Notes: a model not told the origin generated them from the letters alone. A DNA stretch of 64,000 nucleotides from Bradyrhizobium sp. ORS 285 (GCF_900176205.1 NZ_LT859959.1:4919001-4983000); one strand, 5' to 3'; counted from the stretch's first letter, positions 7,878-17,282 are shown. Numbers and translations are program-made.

Positions 7878-9404
7878 ATGCAAAGCGCGCCGCGCCAGTC
7901 AATTGCTATGCGCGCACGCGGAATGGCGCTGGTGGCAGCGGCGCTGGCCGGGCTTGCGCTCTGCATCATCGGAATCTGGCGTCTCGAGGCGGTGCGCGCC
8001 GGCCTCACCATCACGCAAAGCCAGGTCGGCACGACTCCCATCACGACCTATCAGCGCCGCGGCGCGGCTCCCGCGCCGGTGGTGGTCATCGCCCATGGCT
8101 TTGCCGGCTCGCGCCAGTTCATGGAGGCCTATGCGCTGACGCTCGCGCAGGCGGGCTATCTTGCCGTCTCCTTCGACTTCGAGGGCCATGGCCGCAACCC
8201 GACGCCGATGTCCGGCGACGTGACGCGGATCGACGGCACGACGGGGAAGCTGATGAGCGAACTCGGCAGCGTCGTCGATGCGGTATTGTCCCTGCCCGGC
8301 TCCGATGGCCGCGTGGCGCTGCTCGGCCACTCCATGGCCTCCGACATCATCGTGCGCGAGGCGCTGGCCGATCCGCGCATTGCCGCGACGGTGGCGATCT
8401 CGATGTTCTCCGAAGCGGTCACCGCGACCGCCCCGCGCAACCTCCTGATCATCACAGGCGAGTGGGAGAGCGCGCTGCGCCGGGATGCCTTGCGCAACCT
8501 CAGGCTGGCTGACACTGCTGCCAATGAGGGCGACACGGTCGGCAATCCCGCCGCCATAGGCGCACGCCGCGCCGTGGTGGCGCCCGGGGTCGAGCATGTG
8601 AGCGTGCTGTATTCGACCACCGCGCTGCGCGAGGCGCGCGCCTGGCTCGATCAGGTGTTCGGCCGCAGCGGCAGCGGCGAGGTCGCGGCCACGGGCGGCG
8701 CCATTGCGCTGCTGCTCGCGGGCATCGTACTGCTGGCCTGGCCGCTCGCCGAGCTGCTGCCGAAAGGCGATACGCCGTTGCCCGCTTTGCCGCTGCGAAC
8801 CCTGGCGATCGCAACCCTCGTGCCCGCTATGGTGACGCCGATCGCGCTGCGATTCGTCGACACGCGCTTCCTGCCGGTGCTGGTCGCGGACTATCTCGCC
8901 GTGCATCTGTTCGTCTACGGCGCGCTGTCGCTCGTGCTGCTGCGCCTGCAAGGTGTTCGTTTCGGCCGCATGGCCTGGCTCGCGGCCCTGGCGCTGGCAG
9001 CCTACGGCATTTTCGGCTTCGGCGGCGCGCTCGATCGTTACGTCGCATCCTTTATGCCGATCCCGGCGCGGCTGCCGATCATCGCGGCGATCGCCGTTGG
9101 CGCCGTGCCCGCCATGCTGGCCGACAGCCTCGCCAATCAGGGCGGCCACGCCGCGCTATGGCGCACGCTGTGGATCCGTACCGTCTTCCTGGCCTCGCTC
9201 GGCGGCGCCGTCGCGCTCGACCTCAGGCGGCTGTTCTTCCTGCTGATCATCATCCCGGTCATCGTGCTGTTCTTCATCGTATTCGGGCTGATCGGCGGCT
9301 GCGTCGGCCGGAGAACCTGCTCGCCGATGGCCGAAGGAATAGGCCTCGGCCTGATCCTGGCATGGTCGATCGGCGTGTCGTTTCCGATGTTCCTGCCGGG
9401 CTAA
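7878..9404 (+). CDS. Membrane-anchored alpha/beta hydrolase with C-terminal multi-span domain
   Basis: Protein of 508 residues. A transmembrane helix at about residues 16-34 is followed by an alpha/beta-hydrolase domain (about 65-280) with the oxyanion-region VVVIAHGFAGSR, the nucleophile elbow LLGHSMAS (Ser152) and a late VEHVSVLY supplying the likely catalytic His. From about 300 onward there are six or more hydrophobic helices ending in FFIVFGLIGGCVG and LILAWSIGVSFPMFLPG. This hydrolase-plus-membrane fusion suggests an envelope-facing esterase or lipase. GGAG 6 bases upstream favours ATG 7878 over ATG 7866, which would have its ribosome site almost touching the start. It is divergent from the RibD-like gene; the substrate is unknown. 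Confidence 0.84.
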   Translation: MQSAPRQSIAMRARGMALVAAALAGLALCIIGIWRLEAVRAGLTITQSQVGTTPITTYQRRGAAPAPVVVIAHGFAGSRQFMEAYALTLAQAGYLAVSFDFEGHGRNPTPMSGDVTRIDGTTGKLMSELGSVVDAVLSLPGSDGRVALLGHSMASDIIVREALADPRIAATVAISMFSEAVTATAPRNLLIITGEWESALRRDALRNLRLADTAANEGDTVGNPAAIGARRAVVAPGVEHVSVLYSTTALREARAWLDQVFGRSGSGEVAATGGAIALLLAGIVLLAWPLAELLPKGDTPLPALPLRTLAIATLVPAMVTPIALRFVDTRFLPVLVADYLAVHLFVYGALSLVLLRLQGVRFGRMAWLAALALAAYGIFGFGGALDRYVASFMPIPARLPIIAAIAVGAVPAMLADSLANQGGHAALWRTLWIRTVFLASLGGAVALDLRRLFFLLIIIPVIVLFFIVFGLIGGCVGRRTCSPMAEGIGLGLILAWSIGVSFPMFLPG

Positions 9405-9431
9405 GACCCGCTGTGCGACAACGCAACGCCG

Positions 9432-9632
9432 TCAGATGAGAACAAGGACCAGTCGCCTTGGCGCGCCCGAGGACAGCGGCACCGTCTCGTCGTCGAGGGC
9501 GCAAGCATGTTGGTGCGCGGACACGCTGTCGCGCGTCTGGAGCGTCGCGGCGCGCCGGCGAAGGTAAAGCGCAACGCGCAGGTCGAGCCAGAGCCGGAGA
9601 TGGAGAGCAAGCAGCATCAATTCGTTTGTCAT
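9432..9632 (-). CDS. Small hypothetical protein (66 aa)
   Basis: Short reading frame starting MTNELMLLALHLRLWLDLRV, a Leu-rich amphipathic or weakly hydrophobic N-terminus, with a more polar C-terminal half. AGGAGAG lies 9 bases before the ATG at 9632, the main reason for calling it a gene. No family is recognised. It occupies the 360-bp gap between the hydrolase and GMC genes. It could still be a chance frame in GC-rich DNA. Confidence 0.4.
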   Translation of the reverse strand: MTNELMLLALHLRLWLDLRVALYLRRRAATLQTRDSVSAHQHACALDDETVPLSSGAPRRLVLVLI

Positions 9633-9727
9633 CAAAAACGTCTCTCCTGAATAGCCGGCCGATCTGAGGTGGGCCTGGCCACCTGCAGTTCGGCGCGATT
9701 GAAATGGCGATCACTGACGCGGCTGTG

Positions 9728-9756
9728 ACGGGCCCGCCGCGACACGACGGGCCCGT
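9728..9756 (-). terminator. Hairpin after the GMC oxidoreductase gene
   Basis: Arms ACGGGCCC (9728-9735) and GGGCCCGT (9749-9756) form a stable stem nine bases beyond the GMC stop codon. There is no clear run of T after it on the minus strand, so intrinsic termination is only possible. Confidence 0.4.
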
Positions 9757-9764
9757 CGGCCGAA

Positions 9765-11369
9765 CTAATTCAGACCATGTGCCGCCTTGATGATGTCAGC
9801 GGCAAGCTCGCCGATGACGACGCACGGCGCCATTGTGTTGCCGCTGGTGATCTCCGGCATGATCGAGGCATCGGCGATGCGCAGCCGGTCGATGCCATAG
9901 ACCTTCAGCTTGCCATCCACGACCGACATCGAATCGTGCCCCATCTTGGCGGTGCATGACTGATGCCAGTACGTCACTGCGGAATTGCGCACGAAGTTTT
10001 CCATCGCAGCCGCGTCACGCTTGCCGGGAAGGGCTTCGCGCTTGACGAGCTTGTTGAAGGCCGGATCGCCGCCCAAGGCGCGGCACAGTTCGATGTTGGC
10101 GTAGGCCGCGGCAAGGTCATCCGGATGCGACAGCGTGTTGGCTTCGATCCGGATGGGATCGTCGGGACCCGGCCCCGACAGATGCAATGCGCCGCGGCTC
10201 TTCGGATGCGCGAGGCCTGCGAACATCGTCCAGCCATGCTCCGGAACATCCGGCCCCATGGTCTCGGCACTGACCACCGGAAACTCGACCTGGCAGTGGA
10301 ACATGTCGGGCCGGGCCAGATCCGCATCGCTCTTCCAGTACAGCGTGGCTTCCGAGCCGCCGTGACCGACGTCCTGCGGCTCGCGATATTCGAACACGCA
10401 GGCGAACGCGATGTGATCCTGGTGATTGCGGCCGACGCCCGGCAGATGCTGGATCACCGGAATGCCGTGACGCCCAAGTTCATCCTCCGGACCGATGCCG
10501 GATTGCATCAGAACCTTCGGCGTGTTGACGGCGCCGAGCGAGAGCACGACTTCGCGCTCGGCCATGAACAGGCACCGCTGCGAGCCCCGCATCGCTTCCA
10601 CGCCGACCACCGAGCGGCCGTCGAAGATCAGCCGCGTCACCATTGTCTCCGTTAGGACCGTGAGATTGGGCTGCGCGAGACGCGGGTGGACATAGGACCG
10701 GTAGATCGACGAACGGCGTCCGTCCTTGATGATCAGATCGTTGATGGCGGCGCCGCCGCGGCCCTCCATCATGGCGCCGTTAGGACTATCAAAAGCGGGC
10801 AGACCGAGGGATTGCGCGGCCTCGATCATCGTCTGCGCGATCGGCTGTGGATGAGCCGCAGGTGCCACATGCACAGGCCCGCCGGTGCCGCGGCGGCGCC
10901 GATCGGGAGTGCCCTGCCAGCTTTCGATGCGGCGATAGATCTCCAGCACGGACTCATAGCCCCACGCCGGATCCTGCGCCTCGGCCGCAAAACGCTCCCA
11001 GTCGTTGCGATGGCCGCGGGCCCACACCATCACGTTGATGCTCGACCCGCCGCCCAGCACCTTTCCCATGTTGAGCGGAATGGCCCGCCCATTCAGATGC
11101 GGATTGGGCTCGGCCTTGAAGTTCCAATCGCGCGCCGAGCCGAGATTCAGCGGCCACTGACCGGGGGTCATGACCTCAGGAACGTCATCGCTGCCGCCGG
11201 CATCGAGCAGCAGCACGCGCACGGCCGGATCTTCGGCCAGCCGCGCGGCCACCACCGACCCCGACGAGCCCGCGCCGCAGACGATGAAGTCGTATCGCCC
11301 TGAACTCGCGTCAGGGGTGGTCCTGGTGATCCGCTGCGGATCGTCTTCGCGGCTACCGGTCGCCATCAT
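9765..11369 (-). CDS. GMC family oxidoreductase (choline dehydrogenase-like)
   Basis: FAD-dependent glucose-methanol-choline oxidoreductase of 534 residues. The N-terminal FAD motif is FIVCGAGSSGSVVAARLAED (residues 28-47). GKVLGGGSSINVMVWARGH is GMC signature 1 and SLGAVNTPKVLMQSGIGP signature 2. The active-site His lies in TYWHQSCTAKMG, followed by GNTMAPCVVIGELAADII, all normal for the family. It oxidises an alcohol or polyol, which cannot be named. GAGGAG lies just before the start. It is divergent from the HTH-GAF regulator at 11637 across an AT-rich gap, which suggests that regulator may control it. Confidence 0.9.
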   Translation of the reverse strand: MMATGSREDDPQRITRTTPDASSGRYDFIVCGAGSSGSVVAARLAEDPAVRVLLLDAGGSDDVPEVMTPGQWPLNLGSARDWNFKAEPNPHLNGRAIPLNMGKVLGGGSSINVMVWARGHRNDWERFAAEAQDPAWGYESVLEIYRRIESWQGTPDRRRRGTGGPVHVAPAAHPQPIAQTMIEAAQSLGLPAFDSPNGAMMEGRGGAAINDLIIKDGRRSSIYRSYVHPRLAQPNLTVLTETMVTRLIFDGRSVVGVEAMRGSQRCLFMAEREVVLSLGAVNTPKVLMQSGIGPEDELGRHGIPVIQHLPGVGRNHQDHIAFACVFEYREPQDVGHGGSEATLYWKSDADLARPDMFHCQVEFPVVSAETMGPDVPEHGWTMFAGLAHPKSRGALHLSGPGPDDPIRIEANTLSHPDDLAAAYANIELCRALGGDPAFNKLVKREALPGKRDAAAMENFVRNSAVTYWHQSCTAKMGHDSMSVVDGKLKVYGIDRLRIADASIMPEITSGNTMAPCVVIGELAADIIKAAHGLN

Positions 11370-11636
11370 CTACTCTCCTCACGTTTAAAGGAATACGACA
11401 CATCTTAAGCGTGTATCGGCGGCCCGACTTGACTGAAGATCGGTATCAAATTGCCGCGCCGCAGGATTGGAAATATCAAATCTATCAATTATAGCAATAT
11501 AACTAAATATAATTGTTTTGTGATCGGGAGGACGCGATTGTGCTTGAACCGAACGGCCGATGCGGCGATCTAGCGGGGGCTTCATGCCGTTCAGCGGGGG
11601 CTGCAAACGTTGCGGCGAGCCGATACGGTGCGGTCC
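11370..11636. promoter_or_regulatory. AT-rich divergent intergenic region between GMC and HTH-GAF genes
   Basis: A 267-bp gap whose segment 11468-11522 is strongly AT-rich against the GC-rich surroundings, with runs such as ATTATAGCAATATAACTAAA. It must contain promoters for both divergent genes and looks like a curved or easily melted regulatory region. No single operator could be defined by eye. Confidence 0.5.
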
Positions 11637-12746
11637 ATGGATAAGGACGTCTTGACGACATCCGAGGCAGCGAAGCTGCTGGGGATTTCAGTGCGCACGG
11701 CGCAGTTGCTGATCGAGGGCGGCACGCTGACGTCGTGGAAAACGCCGGGCGGACACCGCCGCGTCTACCGAACCGAGGTCGAGGCGCTGATCGCCCGCAC
11801 CAAGCCTGCCCCTGTGCTGGAATCCGCCCTCGTCATCGTGGTGTGCTCGCCGGACCGCCAGGCAGCCTACGAAGCGATGCTGGCGGCGATGCCGGAATGC
11901 ACTGTCGCGATCCACCACGATGCGAACACCGCGGCTTTCGTCATCGGCTCACGGCTGCCGGCCGCGGTGATCGTCGATCTCGACGACGCCCCAGCCAATC
12001 GGCTGGCGTTCCTGAAGCACATCGACATGAACCCGGCGTTCGGCTCGATCGCCCTGTTCGCATCGGCAAATTCCGACGTGATCGCGAGCGGCGATCTCGC
12101 CGCCTTGCGGCGCGTCACCGTCACCTCACCAGACCGGCTGGCGACGGCGTTGCATGGCGTGTTGCAGGACAAGGTGGCGCCGCGCGACATCATGGTGGAC
12201 GGCGCATCGTTTCCGCTCGCCTCCAACGAAGGCCGCCGCCTTGCGGCGCTGAAGCGCTCAGGGCTTGTCGACACCGCGCCGGAGGACGCCTTCGATCGCC
12301 TGACATGGCTTGCAAGCCGCAGCCTCAAGACGCCGGTCGCATTGTTGACGCTGCTCACCAATGACCGCCAATGGTTCAAGTCGCGCATCGGCCTGGACAT
12401 GATCGAGACGCCGCGCAGCTGGTCGTTCTGCAACCACACCATTCTGCAGAAGGGTGTGTTCGCCGTGAGCGACCTGGCTCACAAGGCGCCGTTCGACACC
12501 AATCCCGCCGTCGCCGGTGCTCCGCATTTTCGCTTCTATGCCGGTGCGCCCGTCACCGATCCGGACGGCTTTGCCGTCGGCGCGCTGTGCGTCATCGACT
12601 ACGAACCGCGCAAGCTCGACGCCGAGCAGGAAAAGACGCTGCTCGCGCTGGCCGCGTTGGCCTCGGACGAGCTCCGGCTGCGCGCCACAGACCGGCAATT
12701 GCGCTGGGCCTTGGACTCGCTCGAACGGCAGCACGAACGAACCTGA
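11637..12746 (+). CDS. Excisionase-type HTH + receiver-like + GAF domain regulator
   Basis: Protein of 369 residues with three parts. Residues 5-55 are a MerR/excisionase-type helix-turn-helix (LTTSEAAKLLGISVRTAQLL and the wing TPGGHRRVYRTEVEAL). Residues 65-175 resemble a receiver or pseudo-receiver fold (ALVIVVCSPDRQAAYEAML, AVIVDLDDAP, ALFASA). Residues 195-355 are a GAF domain of the type often found in sensor kinases (AALKRSGLVDTAPEDAFDRL, RSWSFCNHTI, FYAGAPVTDPDGFAVGALCVID). This is a DNA-binding sensor without a kinase, probably responding to a small molecule or redox cue. The start at ATG 11637 is where the HTH homology begins. It faces the GMC oxidoreductase gene. Confidence 0.8.
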   Translation: MDKDVLTTSEAAKLLGISVRTAQLLIEGGTLTSWKTPGGHRRVYRTEVEALIARTKPAPVLESALVIVVCSPDRQAAYEAMLAAMPECTVAIHHDANTAAFVIGSRLPAAVIVDLDDAPANRLAFLKHIDMNPAFGSIALFASANSDVIASGDLAALRRVTVTSPDRLATALHGVLQDKVAPRDIMVDGASFPLASNEGRRLAALKRSGLVDTAPEDAFDRLTWLASRSLKTPVALLTLLTNDRQWFKSRIGLDMIETPRSWSFCNHTILQKGVFAVSDLAHKAPFDTNPAVAGAPHFRFYAGAPVTDPDGFAVGALCVIDYEPRKLDAEQEKTLLALAALASDELRLRATDRQLRWALDSLERQHERT

Positions 12747-12851
12747 CGGGAACCGCTTGCGTGCGGTTCGCGTCACGCCCCTCCTCCATGAGTCATGACT
12801 CGCGCACCCAGCGCGGCGGTCCATGATATAAAGCGCCCGGAGGGAGCATCC

Positions 12852-13205
12852 ATGGTGAAACACCGCATCTACACGATGAGCTTCGCGAGCGTGTACCCGC
12901 TCTATGTCGCCAAGGGCGAGAAGAAGGGACGCAGCAAAGCGGAAGTCGATCAGATCATCTGCTGGCTGACGGGCTACGACCAGAAGCAGCTCGAAAGTCA
13001 GCTGCAAAAGCAGACCGATTTCGAGACCTTCTTCGCGCAGGCGCCTGCGATGAATCCGGCGCGCTCGCTGATCACCGGCGTGATCTGCGGTGTCCGCGTC
13101 GAGGAGATCGAGGAGCCCTTGATGCGGGAGATCCGCTATCTCGACAAGCTCGTCGATGAGCTGGCGCGGGGCAAGGCCATGCACAAGATCCTGCGCACAT
13201 CCTGA
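12852..13205 (+). CDS. DUF2200 family protein
   Basis: A 117-residue protein of the conserved DUF2200 family. It starts [28 protein letters not shown], a characteristic family opening, and continues with the [14 protein letters not shown] and [30 protein letters not shown] segments. Family function is unknown. GGAGGG precedes the ATG at 12852, and an upstream in-frame extension is not supported. It is convergent with the thioesterase gene at 13224. Confidence 0.88.
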   Translation: MVKHRIYTMSFASVYPLYVAKGEKKGRSKAEVDQIICWLTGYDQKQLESQLQKQTDFETFFAQAPAMNPARSLITGVICGVRVEEIEEPLMREIRYLDKLVDELARGKAMHKILRTS

Positions 13206-13223
13206 CCGCGCTCAGTCCTGCAC

Positions 13224-14141
13224 TCAGTCCTGCTCCTGCCCCGGCGTCTGCCGCAGCATGAAATGACCGAACGCGGTCGCGTGTGGCTTGGTCGCGTCAT
13301 CCTGCCAGGCGCGGGCTTCGAAGGCCACGACGCGGCGGCCCTGCTTGACGATCGAGGCCGACGCGAAACTGTCGAGCGCGCGGCCGGACCTCAGATAGTT
13401 GATGGTCAGCCCGATCGGCTTCGGTGGCGCGTCCACCCCGAGTTCGCGCATCACCGTGACGATTGCAGCGGTCTCAAGGAACGCGCCGGTCATGCCGCCA
13501 TGAATCGCGGGCAGCACCGGATTGCCGACGATCTGCTGCGAGAACGGCATCACGAGCGTGCCGTCGTCGGCCACGCGAATGCCGAGGCAGCGCGCAAACG
13601 GACTGTTGGCAAACAGTCCCGTCATGTCATCAGGCGCTTCGAGCGGCGGCGGCGCCCCGGTGAAAGCCGGTCGATCGGTCAGCATGTTGGTGCGGTTGGC
13701 GGCGATCATGAAGCAGGCGGTCGCGGTCGCCACCGGCGCGCTCTCTTCCTCCTGATAGGCGGTCGCGCGCACGAAGGCGATCGAGCGCGTGACGCGGTAG
13801 CACACCGCATGCGCCTTGATGTCGAGGCCGGGCGTCGCCGGCTTCTGATAGTCGATGCGCAGGTCGAGCGTGGCGATCGCACTGCTGCCGTCGAGCGCGA
13901 GCTGCACCGCCATGCCGCAGCTTTCGTCGAGCATCGCGGTGACGACGCCGCCATGGATCACGCCGGTGTCGCTGTCGCCGACGAACACTTCGCGATAGGG
14001 CAAGGTCGACCATGCCTCGCCGGGCGCGAAGCGGTCCATCCTGAGACCGCTGATATGGCCGTACACCGAGCGGCGATGCCTGATCGCCTCGGCGAGCTGT
14101 TCGAATGCCTGTGATGCGGCTGATGTCGACGTGTCGGACAT
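13224..14141 (-). CDS. Double-hotdog PaaI-type thioesterase
   Basis: A 305-residue protein made of two PaaI/YdiI-like hotdog domains in tandem. The first (about 20-150) carries VIHGGVVTAMLDESCG and the second (about 165-295) AIHGGMTGAFLETAA. Both keep the HGG turn, and the acidic residue (Asp in the first, Glu in the second) is the usual catalytic position. Such proteins hydrolyse aryl- or acyl-CoA thioesters; the aromatic-CoA pathway elsewhere in the window makes an aromatic substrate plausible but unproven. It is not in an obvious operon. Confidence 0.87.
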   Translation of the reverse strand: MSDTSTSAASQAFEQLAEAIRHRRSVYGHISGLRMDRFAPGEAWSTLPYREVFVGDSDTGVIHGGVVTAMLDESCGMAVQLALDGSSAIATLDLRIDYQKPATPGLDIKAHAVCYRVTRSIAFVRATAYQEEESAPVATATACFMIAANRTNMLTDRPAFTGAPPPLEAPDDMTGLFANSPFARCLGIRVADDGTLVMPFSQQIVGNPVLPAIHGGMTGAFLETAAIVTVMRELGVDAPPKPIGLTINYLRSGRALDSFASASIVKQGRRVVAFEARAWQDDATKPHATAFGHFMLRQTPGQEQD

Positions 14142-14424
14142 GGCTGGGATTTACCGCATGATCGCGGGAATCGCGAAACGAATTCAGCGATCCATGTGCG
14201 CAAGACGAACAGGTCCACGCTGGAGCACGATGCAACCGAAGCATCCCTCCAACGTCGCGCAACTTTCAGATGCATTCACCGTCTGCAGCATCGTCCCGGA
14301 TCTATTTGTAGCTGGGGCCCCGCAAATCTACGTGCATGAAAAGTGAACCGAGCCGGGCGCGCTTAGAACATTGGCAACCTTAATAGGGTCATAATGGTCT
14401 CAATCAAATCCCGGAGACCTGTCG

Positions 14425-15099
14425 ATGCGCAAACCCACCACGCCGGATGTCCCGCCGAAGAGCGGCACGGCTTCTCTACGAATTGCGATGAGCCTGGCGC
14501 TGGCGGCGAGCGCCGGCGTGATCTGGTGGAGCGGCGGCGGAGCCAACAGCTTCACCTTCGCCGGCAACGGATCGCCGTCGCTGGAGACGCGCGTTGCCGC
14601 ACTGACATCGGAGCTCACTCAGCTGAAGGCGGAAACGGCGCGGTTGCGCGATCGCCAGAACGATACGTCCGGAGATCTGGTCCAGCTTCGCGCCAGCCTG
14701 ACCAGCGCCGAGACCGGGCTGGCAACTCTGCGCACCGCAGCCGACGAGAGCGAGTCCCGCCGCCGCGACACCGCCGACAGGATCGAGCAGGACATCGCAC
14801 TGCTGAAGCGGCAGGCGATCCGCCTCCGCACCGCGCAGGAGGATACCTCAGCCGAGCTGAGCAGCTTGCGCGTCGCCGCGGCAACCAGCGACATGGGCAT
14901 CGAGCAGCTGCGCACCAGCACCAGCGAGATCCGCCAGCAGGTCGCCCGCATCGAGACGGCCCGCGAGGCCACCAGTTCGATTGCCCGCATGCACAAGCAT
15001 CGCGCCCGCCGCGTTGCGCGCGCTGCGGAGACCGAGCCGCAGCAGGCTCAGCCGTTCATGATGCAGTGGCCGGGCGTAGTGCCGGCGGGCCGCAACTAA
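14425..15099 (+). CDS. Membrane-anchored coiled-coil protein of unknown function
   Basis: A 224-residue protein with a short basic N-terminus, one transmembrane helix at about residues 18-36 (SLRIAMSLALAASAGVIWW) and then a long heptad-patterned coiled coil at about 52-190 (ETRVAALTSELTQLKAETARL onward). A basic segment MHKHRARRVARAAE and a short Pro-rich tail follow. No enzymatic motif is visible. The topology suggests a periplasmic or cytoplasmic rod tethered to the inner membrane, perhaps a scaffold. It is convergent with the L,D-transpeptidase gene (60-bp gap), so an envelope role is possible. No family is named with confidence. Confidence 0.75.
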   Translation: MRKPTTPDVPPKSGTASLRIAMSLALAASAGVIWWSGGGANSFTFAGNGSPSLETRVAALTSELTQLKAETARLRDRQNDTSGDLVQLRASLTSAETGLATLRTAADESESRRRDTADRIEQDIALLKRQAIRLRTAQEDTSAELSSLRVAAATSDMGIEQLRTSTSEIRQQVARIETAREATSSIARMHKHRARRVARAAETEPQQAQPFMMQWPGVVPAGRN

Positions 15100-15158
15100 G
15101 CCAACTTGATCGAACGACCTGACCGCGCCTGCAGCGCGGTCAAAGATGGCCCCGCCTG

Positions 15159-16736
15159 CTACCACCAGCCCGGCTGCACCGGCCGGTAGTAGGTAGGAGG
15201 CGGACCGCGCCGCCGTGGCGCGGCCATCGGCTGACCATCCCAGCTACGCTGGAAGACATTTCCGAAGCCGTTATCATATTCTTCTTCGCCGCTGGCGATC
15301 ACGTCGACATTGGTGGTCGGCCGGCGCGTGATGAAGCCGCCTTGCGGCTGGTTGCTCAGGACGGCGACGAACTCGGTGCGGTAGTTGGTCTCGCTCGACA
15401 GCGGCTCGTCCGAGACGATGATCGAGGAGCGCGGCACCGCCGTCGGCGCGATCCGGGCCAGCACATCCTTCGGAATGGTGATGCGGTCGAGCGCGTCCTT
15501 GGCGTCGTCGCCATCGTCGATCGTGACCGCGGTCCAGCGCAGGCCGGCGCCGTTCTGCGCCACCGCCGTGAACACGTGAGTGCCAATCGGCCGGTCGGGA
15601 TCGCGAATCGTCACCGGCGACTCCAGCGACGTATCGAACACCTCGCCGCCGCCATCGCGCGCCGGCTTGTGCGTGTTGCGCCGGACGTAGAGCATCTGCG
15701 TCGAGCGGCTGATATAGACCGACACCGGCTCGGTCGCGAGCTTCGCCTCCTCGGCCGCCTTGGCGGTCTCGCTCTTCTTGACGGCGGCCGCCTTGGCCGC
15801 GTCCTTCGTCGTCGCGGCCGTCGCGAGCTTGGCGACGGAGTCCGACCTGGCCGCCTCGAGCTGCGTCGCCGCTTCAGTGGCCTTCGCCTCGGCCTTCTGC
15901 CGGGCGTCCTCGGCCTGCGCCTTGGCCTCATCGGTCTTGGCGGCGGCCAGCTTCTTGTCGGCAGATTTCAACTCGGCATCGCTGCGCGCCTTGGCCTGCT
16001 CCAGCCTGCGCAAGGACGCCTTCAGCGACTTCGCGTCGCGCTCGGCCGTGGCCGCGGCGGCCTTGGCCTCATCGGCGGCCTTGGCGGCGTCCTCCGCCTC
16101 GCGGCCGAGCGTGGTCGCGCGCGAGGGGGCTCCCGAGAGCGCCTCGGCATTCGGCACGAACAAGGCGGGATGCGAAAACTCCACCGGCGCGACGTCGCCC
16201 GGCGCGATGATCACCCGCATGCCGATATAGGTCCGGTCGAACAGCTTCTCGGCAAAGCCATAGGGCATCCGCACGCAGCCATGCGAGGCGGCATAGCCGG
16301 GCAGCGGCCCGCCATGCAACGCAACGCCGTTCCAGGTGATGCGCTGCATGTTCGGCATCCAGGCATCATCATACAGCGTCGAATGATGGTCCTTGTCCTT
16401 CTCCAGCACGGCGAACACGCCGGCGGGCGTCTCACGGCCGGAAACGCCGGTCGACACCGGCGCGCGCCAGATCCAGCCCTCCGAATCGTAGAACGTGACC
16501 TTCTGCGCCTTGATCGACACGATCGCCATGATCGGATCACCATGCGCCCGCGGCGCCGTCGCCTCGGTGGCCGGTGCGGGCCGCGCCTGCCGCGCATCGG
16601 CGCCCGAGCCCGGCAGAGCCCCTGCCGCCACGACCGCAAGGGCCATCAAGGCCACTCCCCGACGCCGTGTCGTTGCGATCGCCCGAGGTCCCGTGGATCG
16701 TGTCACCATGCCGTGTCCCGATTCATTGCTGTTCAT
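15159..16736 (-). CDS. L,D-transpeptidase with coiled-coil linker and second degenerate YkuD-like domain
   Basis: Exported peptidoglycan L,D-transpeptidase of 525 residues. A signal peptide (about 1-50, GVALMALAVVAAGALPGSGADA) leads to a YkuD catalytic domain (about 68-165) with HGGPLPGYAASHGCVRMP holding the catalytic His and Cys. A 130-residue Ala/Lys/Glu-rich coiled coil (about 200-330) follows, then a second domain (about 335-470) whose start VYISRSTQMLYVRRNT and GTHVFTAV look like another YkuD fold, but the SHGC motif is replaced by SIIVSDEPLSSET. ATG 16736 is chosen for the GAGG 5 bases upstream. It forms 3-3 crosslinks or attaches proteins to peptidoglycan. Confidence 0.85.
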   Translation of the reverse strand: MNSNESGHGMVTRSTGPRAIATTRRRGVALMALAVVAAGALPGSGADARQARPAPATEATAPRAHGDPIMAIVSIKAQKVTFYDSEGWIWRAPVSTGVSGRETPAGVFAVLEKDKDHHSTLYDDAWMPNMQRITWNGVALHGGPLPGYAASHGCVRMPYGFAEKLFDRTYIGMRVIIAPGDVAPVEFSHPALFVPNAEALSGAPSRATTLGREAEDAAKAADEAKAAAATAERDAKSLKASLRRLEQAKARSDAELKSADKKLAAAKTDEAKAQAEDARQKAEAKATEAATQLEAARSDSVAKLATAATTKDAAKAAAVKKSETAKAAEEAKLATEPVSVYISRSTQMLYVRRNTHKPARDGGGEVFDTSLESPVTIRDPDRPIGTHVFTAVAQNGAGLRWTAVTIDDGDDAKDALDRITIPKDVLARIAPTAVPRSSIIVSDEPLSSETNYRTEFVAVLSNQPQGGFITRRPTTNVDVIASGEEEYDNGFGNVFQRSWDGQPMAAPRRRGPPPTYYRPVQPGWW

Positions 16737-17282
16737 CTGCACCTCACGCGATCGGCGCAGGACAATCTATAAGCTCGAACAAGTCTTGGGGTGAAGTGAG
16801 GCGACGTCTCACCAGCGCTGCAAGACCGCCGGGCCACGATTGTGTCGAATCCTGGAACACAGCATGACGCGCCGTCGTTTGGTGTCATGATTCGTCTTCC
16901 CCCGCCGCGACATCCATTCATGAAGCCGTTGCCGCGCCATTAACGCCGACCCGGCCGGAGAGGTCCGTCGTCGCGGGACGAGACTCGTTCATGTCAGACG
17001 CAGGCAGGGCGGTGTCGGGTTCAATCAACCTGTCCAGCCGCGCTCGCCGACCATCTCACTGCCGAACAGGTCCCGGCGCGGACACCTGGCATCGCCGCCC
17101 CTGCCAGGTCGTGCCGCCGAAGAAGAGCTGACCGGCGTCGCGGATCGTGGCGGTCACGTCAGCTTGAATCAGCTGCGCTGCACTCCCACTAGGTCTGTGA
17201 TCGCCACCAGACAGCCCTTGGCCTGCCGGCACCCGATTGCAGACAGAGAGATGACGCCTTGCCCGACCCGCGGGACTTTCAC
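16737..17282. other. Intergenic region without a recognisable gene
   Basis: A 546-bp gap between the divergent L,D-transpeptidase and fabA-like genes. It must contain both promoters. No RNA gene, repeat family of this window or convincing small protein gene was seen; short open frames here lack ribosome sites. Confidence 0.5.
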
